Assembly (NCBI RefSeq): GCF_000265205.3 | Contig: NC_018000.1 | Coordinates: forward strand, 5,136,001 to 5,200,000 | Direction of reading: 5' to 3' | Length of the DNA: 64,000 nucleotides | Origin: Sinorhizobium fredii USDA 257 | GTDB lineage: Bacteria > Pseudomonadota > Alphaproteobacteria > Rhizobiales > Rhizobiaceae | Part shown: positions 34,309 to 43,467 of the stretch, piece after piece | Layout of the letters: every line of letters starts with the position of its first letter | Numbering within the stretch: the first letter of the stretch is position 1 | Made by a program: the position numbers and the translations under genes | The notes under the pieces: model-generated | Told to the model about the DNA's origin: nothing | The model's input: only the letters and a program-made list of their open reading frames with translations | Databases searched by the model: none

Positions 34309-36870
34309 ATGGCAGAGTTTCCGCAAAGGGCGAAGGTCGTAATCATCGGTCTGGGTGGCATCGTTGGCGCATCGATCGCCCATCACCTGATCGAGCGTGG
34401 ATGGGACGATATCGTCGGCATCGACAAGTCCGGCATCCCGACCGACATTGGCTCGACGGCGCATGCCTCCGACTTCTGCTACACGACCAGCCACGACTAT
34501 CTATCGGTCTGGACGACGCAATACTCGATCGACTTCTTCGAGAAGATGGGCCACTACGCCCGCATCGGCGGCCTGGAAGTCGCACGCACCGGCGACGACG
34601 TCTGGATGGAGGAGATCAAGCGCAAGCTTTCCTCCGCCAAGGCCTTCGGCACCCGCGCGCACTATGTCTCGCCGGCCGAAATCAAGAAGATGTTCCCGCT
34701 GATCGAGGAAGATCAGGTCATGGGCGGCATGTTCGATCCGGACGCCGGCCTGGTCATCCCGCGCTCGCAGACGGTTGCCGGCAAGCTGGTCGATGCGGCG
34801 GAAAAGTCCGGCAAGCTGCAGGTCTTCGGCAATACGCCGGCAACTTCGCTCCTCGTCGAGAACGGTCGCATCAAGGGTGTCGTCACGCATCGCGGCACGA
34901 TCATGGCCGACCATGTCATCGTCTGCGCCGGCATCTGGGGCCGCTTGATCGCCGAAATGGTCGGCGAAGACCTGCCGGTCATGCCGGTCGACCATCCGCT
35001 CACCTTCTTCGGCCCGTACAACGAATTCGAAGGCACCGGCAAGGAAATCGGCTTCCCGCTGCTGCGCGACCAGGGCAACTCGGCCTATATGCGCGACACC
35101 GGCGACCCGAAGACCACCGAAGGCGGCCAGATAGAGTGGGGCTACTACGAGGCCACCAATCCGCGCCTCTGCCATCCGCGCGACATTCTCGAAAAGCACG
35201 AGGCACGCCTGTCGCCCTCGCAGCGCGACCTTGAGATGGAGCAGATCATCGAACCGCTCGAGCGCGCCATGGAACTGACGCCGATCCTCGGTGAGCTTGG
35301 CTATAACGAGGGCCACTCCTTTAACGGCCTGCTGCAGGTATCGGCCGCCGGCGGCCCCTCCTGCGGCGAGAGCCAGAAGGTACGCGGTCTCTGGTACTGC
35401 GTCGCCATCTGGGTGAAGGACGGCCCGGGCTACGGCAAGCTGATCGCCGACTGGATGACGGACGGGCGCACCGAGATCGACCATGCCTCGATCGACTACG
35501 CCCGCTTCTACCCGCACCAGCTCGAAGAGAAGTTCATCGAGAACCGCTGCTTCGAGGCGGCGCAGAAGATCTACTTCCCGGCCGTGCATACGCGTGAGCC
35601 CTATGCGAGCAGCCGCAACGTCAAGCGCTCGCCCTTCTACGAGCGCGAGAAGGAACTCGGCGGCTACTTCATGGAACTCGGCGGCTGGGAGCGCGCACAT
35701 GGCTATGCCGCCAACGAGCACCTCTTGGAAAAATACGGCAACCGCGTTCCGATGCGCGAAAACGAGTGGGACAACCGCCATTTCTGGCGCGTCTCCAACG
35801 CCGAACATCTGGCGATGAGCGAGGATTGCGGCATCGTCAACCTCTCGCACTTCCACATGGTCGACATCGAAGGTCCGGACCACGTCGAGCTTCTCGAGTG
35901 GCTTTGCGCCGCCAAGATCGGCGGAGACGGCAATATCGGCAAGGGCATCTACACCCACTTCCTTGATGACGAGGGCATGGTGCGGGCCGACTTCACCGTC
36001 TTCCGCATGGCCGACCGCTGCCGTCTCGTAAACGGCGCCGATGCCGGCCCGCGCGACTTCCACTACATGCGCCGTGTCGCGGAAGACCGCGGCCTCGACG
36101 TCACCATCACAGACGTATCGGAGAAGTTCATCACCATCGGCATCTGGGGCCCCAATGCCCGCGAAACGCTGAAGAAGGTGGTTGCCGATCCGGCCGGCCT
36201 CGATCCGCAGAACTTCCCCTTCGCCTCGATCCAGCAGATCGAGATCGCCGGCAAGCCGGTCTCCGCCTTCCGCATCTCCTATGTCGGCGAGCAGGGCTGG
36301 GAATTGCACATGAAGTACGAGGACGGCCTGGCCGTCTGGGATGCGCTGCGCGCCACGGGCGTCATGGCCTTCGGCGTCGAGACCTATGCGAACTCGCGCC
36401 GCATGGAAAAGAGCCTGCGCCTCCAGAACGCGGATCTTCTCACCCAGTACAACCTCATCGAGGCCGACCTTGCCCGTCCTAAGGTCAAGGAAGCGGACTT
36501 CCGCGGCAAGGCGAAGCATCTGGAGTACAAGGCACGCGAGCACCAGCCCGCCATGCTCTGCACGCTCGTCATGACCGAGAACACCGACAGGAACGGCGTG
36601 AAGCGCTACCCGGTCGGCAACCTGCCGGTCATGGACCCGGGGAGCGGCGAGGTGCTGATAGACGAACTCGGCCGCCGCTCCTACACCACCTCGATCGCCT
36701 ACGGTCCGACGATCGGCAAGAACATTGCGCTCGCCTATCTGCCCTGGTCCCATTGCCAGGTCGGCCGCAAGCTGCAGGTCGAGTATTTCGGTGAGACCTA
36801 CCCGGTCGAGGTCGCAGGCGTCGGCTACAAGCCGCTCTACGACCCGGAAAACCTCAAGCCGCGCAGCTGA
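34309..36870 (+). CDS. FAD-dependent dimethylglycine/sarcosine dehydrogenase-like protein with GcvT domain
   Basis: An 853-residue two-part flavoenzyme. Residues 8-400 are a DAO-type FAD domain (VVIIGLGGIVGASIAHHLIERG); the His in GSTAHASDF is where covalent FAD is attached in relatives. Residues of about 430-840 are the folate-binding aminomethyltransferase (GcvT) domain with a C-terminal barrel (WSHCQVGRKLQVEYFGETYPVEV). The family demethylates N-methylglycines, passing the one-carbon unit to tetrahydrofolate; the exact substrate (dimethylglycine, sarcosine or another N-methyl compound) is not set by these motifs. It is a single-gene unit ended by a strong terminator. Confidence 0.88.
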   Translation: MAEFPQRAKVVIIGLGGIVGASIAHHLIERGWDDIVGIDKSGIPTDIGSTAHASDFCYTTSHDYLSVWTTQYSIDFFEKMGHYARIGGLEVARTGDDVWMEEIKRKLSSAKAFGTRAHYVSPAEIKKMFPLIEEDQVMGGMFDPDAGLVIPRSQTVAGKLVDAAEKSGKLQVFGNTPATSLLVENGRIKGVVTHRGTIMADHVIVCAGIWGRLIAEMVGEDLPVMPVDHPLTFFGPYNEFEGTGKEIGFPLLRDQGNSAYMRDTGDPKTTEGGQIEWGYYEATNPRLCHPRDILEKHEARLSPSQRDLEMEQIIEPLERAMELTPILGELGYNEGHSFNGLLQVSAAGGPSCGESQKVRGLWYCVAIWVKDGPGYGKLIADWMTDGRTEIDHASIDYARFYPHQLEEKFIENRCFEAAQKIYFPAVHTREPYASSRNVKRSPFYEREKELGGYFMELGGWERAHGYAANEHLLEKYGNRVPMRENEWDNRHFWRVSNAEHLAMSEDCGIVNLSHFHMVDIEGPDHVELLEWLCAAKIGGDGNIGKGIYTHFLDDEGMVRADFTVFRMADRCRLVNGADAGPRDFHYMRRVAEDRGLDVTITDVSEKFITIGIWGPNARETLKKVVADPAGLDPQNFPFASIQQIEIAGKPVSAFRISYVGEQGWELHMKYEDGLAVWDALRATGVMAFGVETYANSRRMEKSLRLQNADLLTQYNLIEADLARPKVKEADFRGKAKHLEYKAREHQPAMLCTLVMTENTDRNGVKRYPVGNLPVMDPGSGEVLIDELGRRSYTTSIAYGPTIGKNIALAYLPWSHCQVGRKLQVEYFGETYPVEVAGVGYKPLYDPENLKPRS

Positions 36871-36903
36871 GGGGCAGAAGGCCTCTTCTTCGCAATGATG
36901 ACA

Positions 36904-36938
36904 AGCGAGCCTGCTCCGACCGAGCAGGCTCGCTTTTT
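36904..36938 (+). terminator. Strong intrinsic terminator after the dehydrogenase gene
   Basis: Perfect 13-base stem AGCGAGCCTGCTC/GAGCAGGCTCGCT with a five-base loop (CGACC), followed by TTTTT. It starts 34 bases after the stop codon at 36870. Confidence 0.9.
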
Positions 36939-37142
36939 GGTGGAGACTGCGCCGCGTGGGCCGATCGGAACGACGATCCTATTGAGAGCGTTCAGATCGG
37001 ACCGTCGGTCGCCGCAGTCATTTCTCGGGCTCGGCTGAACTTCGTGCCGCGTCGGCTTCGCCAAGTGCAGTGGGCCCTCTCCTTCCGGCCCCGCCTTCAT
37101 GCGGAGCGGGTTCGAGATGCGCGGTTTCGGCGAACCCCCGCC

Positions 37143-37778
37143 TTATCGGGTTCCGGCGCCGATCAGCACGAAGGCGACCGTCGCCGGCTCACTGTTCGGG
37201 TTGCGCCAGGCGTGGCGCGTGCCGTGCTGAACCAGGCTGTCCCCGGCGCCGAGGTTCACCGTTGCGCCGTCATCGAGTTCAAGGGTGATCTTGCCGCTGA
37301 GTACGATGCCATAATCCATGGTCGGCGTGGTGTGCATGCCGGGATTGTCCATCTCGAAGGTTTGGGCGATGCCCGGCGCGGCGGCCGCGTGCTCCGGACC
37401 CGCAAGGTCGGGCCTGAAATCCGGCGACATCATCACGGCATCCGGCGGGAAGGTGACGATGAGGAAGGTCGAGCCGCCGGCGGGCTGCAGCAAAGTTCCG
37501 TCGCTCGCCATCGGGTCCGTGCTGTCATATGGCGGGGACGGAACGCCGGCAGTCGTCCAGATCGGAGCGCAGACGAAGCCCGGTGTGTGCTTGAGCGTCA
37601 CGGACCCAACAATGCCGGGGTACCGGCGCCGGTTGCCCGGAACAGTACCGTCGCCCAAGGGATCGTCATCGACGGGCTCGCGATCATGTTGAGTGACACG
37701 CCGGATTCGGCTTCGATCCCGGACCTCGATAGCTATTACAAGGAATGGGTCATCGGCGGAGAAGGGGGCGTTCGTCAT
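37143..37778 (-). pseudogene. 5-prime-truncated cupin-domain gene, chimeric N terminus
   Basis: The C-terminal 150 residues are a clear cupin: HTPGFVCAPIWTT, GGSTFLIVTFPPDAVM, GMHTTPTMDYGIVLSGKITLEL, AGDSLVQHGTRHAWRN and ATVAFVLIG, with the metal-type His/Glu positions kept. Upstream of about 37598 the frame is only the antisense of a DUF1194 gene remnant (37602-37956), so the natural start and about the first 30 residues are missing. The frame stays open to an ATG at 37776-37778 but with no good ribosome site. It is best read as a gene decapitated by a deletion; a chimeric product of 211 residues cannot be excluded. Confidence 0.65.
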
Positions 37779-37956
37779 GAAGGTGTCCGAGGCCAGCCAA
37801 TTCTCCGCCGCCATTCTTGCCAAGCTGACGACCGAGATCTCCGGGCTGAAGGTCAGCGTTAGACAACGCCGCCCCGGACTGAGACCTGCCGGATATGCGC
37901 AATCCTACAATTGCTTCATCGGCGAGGAACTCCAGGAGCGTTCCATCGGACGATAG
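37602..37956 (+). pseudogene. Remnant of a DUF1194 (von Willebrand-like) gene
   Basis: Plus-strand reading gives GPNNAGVPAPVARNSTVAQG, IVIDGLAIML and DLDSYYKEWVIGGEG, then after a one-base shift AFVMKVSEASQFSAAILAKL. This is the C-terminal third of DUF1194 secreted proteins, whose usual text is GPNN(x)G, ARD, INGL(x)I, L(D)YY, CVIGGPGAFV. The normal Cys before VIGG is Trp, and the shift falls in a run of five G near 37767, where four would restore the frame. The N-terminal two thirds, including signal peptide and metal site, are absent. The frame then runs to 37956. Confidence 0.65.
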
Positions 37957-38028
37957 ATTCTACAGCAGTCGTTGTCGTTCATGCAGGTCCTCTCCCAGAC
38001 CACCTGCGCGGATTTCGGCGACAGCGCC

Positions 38029-40089
38029 TCAGCGAGAGGCATCGGAGAAGCCGCCGTGCCGGGCAGCCTCGAGCAAAAGCTCGCAAGGCGGATCGGCTAG
38101 TCCTTCGGTCGCAAGCGCGTTCAGCGCCTCGACGACCTTATCAAGGCCCTGCGCCTGCGCATAGTGCATCGGCCCACCCCGCCAGCGCGGAAAACCGTAG
38201 CCGTGGATCTTCACCAGGTCGATATCGGATGCCCTGAGCGCGGTGCCGTCCGCAAGGATACTTGCCCCCTCGTTGACCATCGGCAAAAGGATGCAGTCGG
38301 CGATTGCGTCCTCGTCCCAGTCCGGCCGGGGCCAGTCCTTCGCCTCCTCCGCGATGATCGACGCGACCGTTTCCGAAAGCCGCGGCGTCCGGTCGCCGGG
38401 CGCGTAGTCATACCAGCCGCCGCCGCTCTTCTGGCCGAAGCGCTCGATCGCGCAAAGGCGATCGGCGATCGGTGCGAAGGGCGTCTCGCCGCGCGCGCGA
38501 GCGGCCTTGCGTTGGAACGCGGCGATGTCGAGTCCGCCGAGATCCTGCGCCTCGAAGGGCCCCATCGGCAGGCCGAAGGCGCGCATGGCGGCGTCGACGG
38601 CCGGAGGCGTGGCGCCCGAAAGCAAGAGCCGCTCGGCCTGAGCCCGCGTCACCTTGAGGATGCGGTTGCCGATGAACCCGTCGCAAATGCCGGCGCGCAC
38701 CGGAATCTTGTTCAGCATCCGCGCCAGCGCGAAGCCGGCCGCAACCACCGCTGGAGCCGACGCCCGCGTCGGTATGATTTCCAGGAGCTTCATCATCTGC
38801 GCCGGGCTGAAGAAATGAAGGCCCAAGAAGCGCTCCGGCCGACGGATGCCCTCCGCAATCCGTTCGGGATCGAGATAGGAGGTGTTCGTGGCGAGGATCG
38901 CATTATCGCGGCAGGCGGCGGCAAGACGCGCGAAGACGTCGCGCTTCACGTCCAGATCTTCAAAAACGGCCTCGATGACCAGATCGACATCGGAAAGCGC
39001 CGCATAATCCGTCGTGCCGGTGATCCCCGCCATCCGGTCGGCGGCCGCGTCGGTGGAGATGCGGCCGCGCTTTGCAGCGCTATGGAAGATAGCGCGCAGG
39101 TTGGCGAGCCCCCGTTCGACAGCGCCATCGTCGCGCTCGACCAGAATGACCGGCAGGCCGGCATCGCGCAGCGCCGCGGCAATGCCGGCGCCCATTGTGC
39201 CACCGCCGATCACCGCCGCCGAACGGATCGTCCATGGTGTGACACCGGCAAGCTCCGGCGGACGCGTCGCTGCGCACTCGGCGAAGAACACATGGCGGAG
39301 CGCTGCGGCCTGCGCCGAACCGCGCAGCGCCAGGAAGGTTTCGCGCTCGAAGGCGATCGCCGTCTCGAAGTCTACCTCCGCCGCGCGGCGCACGCAGGCG
39401 AGCGCACTCAGCGGCGCCTCCTCGCGTTTCGCGCGGGCAGCGACCGTCTTTGCCGCGGCTTCCCAGAAGCCTTCCGCGACTGCCGCAACGGGGCGATCGC
39501 GGAGCGCGTCGGGCAAGGGCCGATCGAGAGCAGCGCGTGCGAATGCCACGGCGCCAGCGACGAGATCGTCCTCGATCACCGCGTCGATCAGCCCAGCCTC
39601 GTGGGCCTTGCGCGCCCCAACCGGCGTTCCGGTCGTCACCATGTCGACGGCCGTTTCGACACCGGCGAGCCGCGGCAGGCGGACGGTTCCGCCGGCGCCC
39701 GGCACGATGCCGAGGCGGACTTCCGGCAGGCCGACGCTGGCCGAGGAAACCGCCACACGAAAGCGGCAGCCGAGCGTCACCTCGAAGCCGCCACCAAGCG
39801 CGCTGCCATGGATCGCCGCAATCCAGGGCTTGGCAGCCCGCTCGATCCGCGCGACGAGGTCGGGCAGGTGCGGCGGCATCGGCGGCTTGCCGAATTCGCC
39901 GACATCGGCACCGGCGATAAAGGTGCGCCCGGCACAGGCAAGCACCACTGCCTTCACCGACCGATCGGCGTCGAGCGCCTCAGCGGCGTCGAAGAGCCCT
40001 TGGCGCAGCGCCTGCGACAACGCATTGACCGGCGGGTTATTGACGGTGACGACGGCGATCTCGCCTTGGCGTTCGATGCTGACGGTCAT
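38029..40089 (-). CDS. Enoyl-CoA hydratase / 3-hydroxyacyl-CoA dehydrogenase fusion (FadB/PaaH-type)
   Basis: A 686-residue bifunctional enzyme. Residues 1-190 are crotonase-type hydratase/isomerase (VNNPPVNALSQ; oxyanion-hole AGADVGEF and GSALGGGFEVTLGCRFRVA). Residues from 290 are the NAD-binding dehydrogenase (AVIGGGTMGAGIAAALRDAG, then LHFFSPAQMMKLLEIIPT with the catalytic His) and two C-terminal helical domains. It follows livF by four bases in the importer operon of the paa locus and probably does the hydration and 3-hydroxyacyl-CoA oxidation steps of phenylacetate beta-oxidation, replacing separate PaaF/PaaH. A general fatty-acid role is the alternative. Confidence 0.88.
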   Translation of the reverse strand: MTVSIERQGEIAVVTVNNPPVNALSQALRQGLFDAAEALDADRSVKAVVLACAGRTFIAGADVGEFGKPPMPPHLPDLVARIERAAKPWIAAIHGSALGGGFEVTLGCRFRVAVSSASVGLPEVRLGIVPGAGGTVRLPRLAGVETAVDMVTTGTPVGARKAHEAGLIDAVIEDDLVAGAVAFARAALDRPLPDALRDRPVAAVAEGFWEAAAKTVAARAKREEAPLSALACVRRAAEVDFETAIAFERETFLALRGSAQAAALRHVFFAECAATRPPELAGVTPWTIRSAAVIGGGTMGAGIAAALRDAGLPVILVERDDGAVERGLANLRAIFHSAAKRGRISTDAAADRMAGITGTTDYAALSDVDLVIEAVFEDLDVKRDVFARLAAACRDNAILATNTSYLDPERIAEGIRRPERFLGLHFFSPAQMMKLLEIIPTRASAPAVVAAGFALARMLNKIPVRAGICDGFIGNRILKVTRAQAERLLLSGATPPAVDAAMRAFGLPMGPFEAQDLGGLDIAAFQRKAARARGETPFAPIADRLCAIERFGQKSGGGWYDYAPGDRTPRLSETVASIIAEEAKDWPRPDWDEDAIADCILLPMVNEGASILADGTALRASDIDLVKIHGYGFPRWRGGPMHYAQAQGLDKVVEALNALATEGLADPPCELLLEAARHGGFSDASR

Positions 40090-40093
40090 GGCA

Positions 40094-40795
40094 TTAGATT
40101 CCCAGGTAGGCTTCGCGAATTCGTTCATCGGCGATGAGTTCGCCGGCCGGGCCGGTCATGGTGATCCGCCCGGTCTCCATCACATAGCCGCGGTCCGCGA
40201 TCGACAAGGCGCCGAAGGCGTTCTGCTCGACGAGGAGAACGGTGACGTCGAGCGCCCGCAGGCCTTTGACGACGTCGAAGATCTGCTGCACCAGCATTGG
40301 CGCCAGCCCCATGCTCGGCTCGTCGAGCAGCAGGCAGGAGGGCCGCCCCATTAGCGCACGGGCGATCGCCAGCATCTGCTGCTGGCCGCCCGAGAGCCCG
40401 CCGGCGGCGAGATTGCGCTTTTCCTTCAGCACCGGGAACAGGGCGAAGGCATCCTCCATGTCGCGCTCCACCCTCGCGTCGGAGAAGAGATAGGCGCCGA
40501 GGCGGAGATTTTCCTCGACCGTCAGGTTGGTGAAGATCTGCCGGCCTTCCGGCGATTGTGCCAGGCCCCGCTCTAGGCGGCGATAGGCGGGCACCGCTGT
40601 CAGCGCCTCGCCTCGAAAGAGGATCGACCCGCCGGAGACCGGCTGGATGCCGGAGAGGCAACGTAAGAGCGTCGTCTTGCCGGCGCCATTGGCGCCGACC
40701 ACCGCGACGATCTCACCCGAGCCGATCTCGAGGTCGATGCCGTGCAGGACCTCGATGCGCCCGTAGCGCGAGCGCAATCCCTCAACCGTGAGCAT
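40094..40795 (-). CDS. livF: Branched-chain amino acid-type ABC transporter ATPase LivF
   Basis: A 233-residue ATPase. Walker A GANGAGKTT, the LivF-type SGGQQQML signature and Walker B CLLLDEPSMGLAP are all present. The start at 40793-40795 has GGGAGG 6 bases upstream and overlaps the end of livG by 14 bases. It is one of two ATPases of the HAAT importer whose genes lie next to paaN. Confidence 0.92.
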   Translation of the reverse strand: MLTVEGLRSRYGRIEVLHGIDLEIGSGEIVAVVGANGAGKTTLLRCLSGIQPVSGGSILFRGEALTAVPAYRRLERGLAQSPEGRQIFTNLTVEENLRLGAYLFSDARVERDMEDAFALFPVLKEKRNLAAGGLSGGQQQMLAIARALMGRPSCLLLDEPSMGLAPMLVQQIFDVVKGLRALDVTVLLVEQNAFGALSIADRGYVMETGRITMTGPAGELIADERIREAYLGI

Positions 40796-41567
40796 CGGCC
40801 GCCTCCCTCGCTTGCGGCCCGAGATAGGCCTCGATGACGCGCGGATCGCGCGACACCTTCGTCGGCGCGCCTTCGGCAATCTTCTCGCCATGATCCAGAA
40901 CGACGATGTGGTTGGAGATGCGCATCACCATCTTCATGTCATGCTCGACGAGAAGGATCGCCACGCCTTCGGCCGCGACTTCGGCGATCAGCCGGTCGAT
41001 CTCCTCCGTCTCGACCGCATTGCAGCCGGCCGCTGGTTCATCGAGGAGAAGGACGCGCGGTTTCAGCGCCAGCGCGCGGGCGATTTCGAGACGCTTCAGC
41101 GCGCCATAGGAGAGCGAGCCCGCTTCCTGGGCCTCAGCGCGGCCGAGACCCACTCGCTCGAGCAGCAGGCGCGCACTGGATTCTGCCTCGCGGGCGCGGC
41201 GGCGCGAAGACGGCAGGCTGAATAGATCGGCGAGAACCGGCCCCTTCTCATGCAGATGATGTCCGGCGATCGCATTCTCCAGCACGGTCATCGCCTGGAA
41301 GATCTGCAGATTCTGGAAGGTGCGGGAAAGGCCGCGGCGGGCGAGCAGATGCGGCTCCATGCCGGTCACGTCCTCGCCGGCAAGCTTCACGCGCCCCTGC
41401 CCGGGCCGATAGACGCCGGAGATCATGTTGAAGAGCGTCGTCTTGCCGGCGCCGTTCGGTCCGATCACCGAGACGATCTCGCCGGCGCCGAGAGAAAAGC
41501 TGACATCGTGGACGGCACGCAGGCCGCCGAAATCGATGCCCAGACCTTCAACCTGAAGCAGGCTCAT
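40782..41567 (-). CDS. livG: Branched-chain amino acid-type ABC transporter ATPase LivG
   Basis: A 261-residue ATPase with Walker [10 protein letters not shown], LivG-type loop [15 protein letters not shown], signature [15 protein letters not shown] and Walker [13 protein letters not shown]. The signature LSYG is the usual form in LivG. Its ATG overlaps livM (41564-41567). Confidence 0.92.
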   Translation of the reverse strand: MSLLQVEGLGIDFGGLRAVHDVSFSLGAGEIVSVIGPNGAGKTTLFNMISGVYRPGQGRVKLAGEDVTGMEPHLLARRGLSRTFQNLQIFQAMTVLENAIAGHHLHEKGPVLADLFSLPSSRRRAREAESSARLLLERVGLGRAEAQEAGSLSYGALKRLEIARALALKPRVLLLDEPAAGCNAVETEEIDRLIAEVAAEGVAILLVEHDMKMVMRISNHIVVLDHGEKIAEGAPTKVSRDPRVIEAYLGPQAREAADAHG

Positions 41568-42520
41568 TCTCCCCTCCCCCGGATTCTGCGCGAGAGACTC
41601 GGCAGCAGGCCATCACGCATGAAGATCATCACCAGCATCATGACGAGGCCGAGCATGACCTGCTCGTATTCCTGGAACACGGTCAGGACCTGCGGCAGCG
41701 TCGTCAGGATCATCGCGCCGCTGACCGCGCCGATCACCGATCCGGCGCCGCCGAGGACGGTCATGGTGACCAGTTCGATCGAATGCATGTAGCCCGCCAC
41801 ATCCGGCGTGATGAACTTGTTCTGCAGTGCCAGCAGCGAGCCTGAAAGGGAGGCGTAGACGGCCGAGATGACGAAGGCCTGCAGCTTGAAGCGCGCCACG
41901 TCGACACCGACAGTGCGGGCCGCAACTTCCGATCCGTGAAGCGCGCGCAAGGCCCGACCCGTGGGGCTGTGATAGAGGTTCAATGCCAGCCAGGCGCCGA
42001 TCACCAGGATACCCCCCGAAAACGCGTACCAGAAGGCGGAATTCGAGAGATCGAGACCCGCCGATTTGAGCAACGCTCTGAGCCCCGGATCGGGTACTGT
42101 CATGCCGTCCGGACCGCCGGTGACCTGCGCCTCGTTGGCGAGTACCATGGATACCAGCGCGCCGAAGCCGAGGCTTGCCACGGCCAGGTAATAGCCCTTC
42201 AGACGCAGGATCGGCCGCCCGACGAGCCAGGCGAGACCGCCCGAGAGCGCCGCTCCGACGACGGCCGCCGCAAGCGGGTTGAGACCGAGATGAACCGGCG
42301 CCAGCGCGCAGGCATAGGCGCCGATGCCGACGAAACCGGCGTGGCCGAGGCTGATCTGGCCGGCATAACCGGTGAGCACGACAAGCCCGGTCACCGCCAG
42401 CCCGTTGACGAAGATCAGCGAACCGACGCGGAAATAATAGGACGAGGGAAAAAACAGGGGCGCCAGTGCGATCAGTGCGGCAAGCACGAGCAAAGTCGTT
42501 GTCTTTGAAGAGAGCCGCAT
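41564..42520 (-). CDS. livM: Branched-chain amino acid-type ABC transporter permease LivM
   Basis: A 318-residue membrane protein with eight or so helices and the LivM signature VLTGYAGQISLGHAGFVGIGAYA at residues 49-71, plus the cytoplasmic loop ALHGSEVAARTVGVDV. The ATG at 42518-42520 lies 2 bases after the livH stop; a GTG at 42526 overlapping that stop is an equal alternative. It ends with a basic tail. Confidence 0.9.
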   Translation of the reverse strand: MRLSSKTTTLLVLAALIALAPLFFPSSYYFRVGSLIFVNGLAVTGLVVLTGYAGQISLGHAGFVGIGAYACALAPVHLGLNPLAAAVVGAALSGGLAWLVGRPILRLKGYYLAVASLGFGALVSMVLANEAQVTGGPDGMTVPDPGLRALLKSAGLDLSNSAFWYAFSGGILVIGAWLALNLYHSPTGRALRALHGSEVAARTVGVDVARFKLQAFVISAVYASLSGSLLALQNKFITPDVAGYMHSIELVTMTVLGGAGSVIGAVSGAMILTTLPQVLTVFQEYEQVMLGLVMMLVMIFMRDGLLPSLSRRIRGRGE

Positions 42521-42522
42521 GG

Positions 42523-43395
42523 TCACACCCGATCCGTCGATTTCCGGCCGAAGAGCCCCTGCGGCATGGCGAATAGCACCGCGAGGATGATGACGAAGGC
42601 GGCGGCGTCCTTGTATTGCGAGCTCAGATAGCCGGCGGTCAGCGCCTCGAGGACGCCGAGCAGCAGGCCGCCCACCAGCGCGCCCTTGGGATTGCCCATG
42701 CCGCCGAGCATGGCCGCGGCGAAGCCCTTGAGCGCAAGTGCGATGCCGATGTCGTAGCCGGTGAGTGTGATCGGCGTGACGAGAACGCCGGCAAGCGCGC
42801 CGATTGCCGCCGAAAGCGCGAAGCTCAGCGTCATCACGTATTTGGTGTTGATGCCCACCAGCTGTGCGGCGATGCGATTGTTGGCGGTGGCGAGCACCGC
42901 CCGGCCGGTCAGCGTCCGGGTGAAGAACAGCCAGAGGCCGACGAAGACCGCCAGCGCCCCGGCGATCACCCAGAGGCTCTGCGGCAGGATCGTCGCGCCC
43001 ACGATCTGGATGGGCGTGTCGCCGGAAAAGGCCGGAAAGCGGTGCAGCTGCTTGTCGAAGGCGATCTGCGTCACGCCGCGGATGAGAATCGAGGCACCGA
43101 TGGTGATGATGATCAGCGAGACGACCGGTGCGCCGCGCGCCGGCTCGATGGCGAGCTTGTTGAGCGCCACGCCGATCGCCGCCGTGGCGATGATCGCGAG
43201 AAGTGCCGCGAGCGGCAGCGGCAGCCCCGCCTCGAAAGCGAACACCGTGAACATGCCGCCGAGCATGACGAACTCGCCCTGGGCGAAATTCACGACATCG
43301 GACGCGTTGTAGATGATGGTGAAGCCGAGGGCGACCAGCGCATAGACCGCCCCGACCGTCACTCCGGACAACAGAAATTGCATGAGTTCGGGCAT
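42523..43395 (-). CDS. livH: Branched-chain amino acid-type ABC transporter permease LivH
   Basis: A 290-residue membrane protein with the LivH start FLLSGVTVGAVYALVALGFTIIYNASDVVNFAQGE split over residues 6-40, and the conserved GGMGNPKGALVGGLLLG near residue 230. It partners LivM. It is 72 bases downstream of the binding-protein gene. Confidence 0.92.
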   Translation of the reverse strand: MPELMQFLLSGVTVGAVYALVALGFTIIYNASDVVNFAQGEFVMLGGMFTVFAFEAGLPLPLAALLAIIATAAIGVALNKLAIEPARGAPVVSLIIITIGASILIRGVTQIAFDKQLHRFPAFSGDTPIQIVGATILPQSLWVIAGALAVFVGLWLFFTRTLTGRAVLATANNRIAAQLVGINTKYVMTLSFALSAAIGALAGVLVTPITLTGYDIGIALALKGFAAAMLGGMGNPKGALVGGLLLGVLEALTAGYLSSQYKDAAAFVIILAVLFAMPQGLFGRKSTDRV

Positions 43396-43467
43396 GGATG
43401 CCTCCGCTACCGTGCGCCAGCGATCACCCGGGCGCGCCTGGCGCGCCCGGCGCTTGACCGATCGGAC

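Noticed and set aside
34501..36753. 750-codon open frame on the minus strand opposite the dehydrogenase
   Set aside because: It is the antisense of a well-conserved two-domain flavoenzyme; its protein text is low in recognisable motifs and reflects the GC-rich codon bias of the true gene.
37044..37862. 272-codon plus-strand frame as a complete gene
   Set aside because: Only its last 85 codons match DUF1194; the earlier part is antisense to the cupin domain.
38164..40137. 657-codon plus-strand frame
   Set aside because: Antisense of the hydratase/dehydrogenase fusion, Arg/Gly-rich with no domain.
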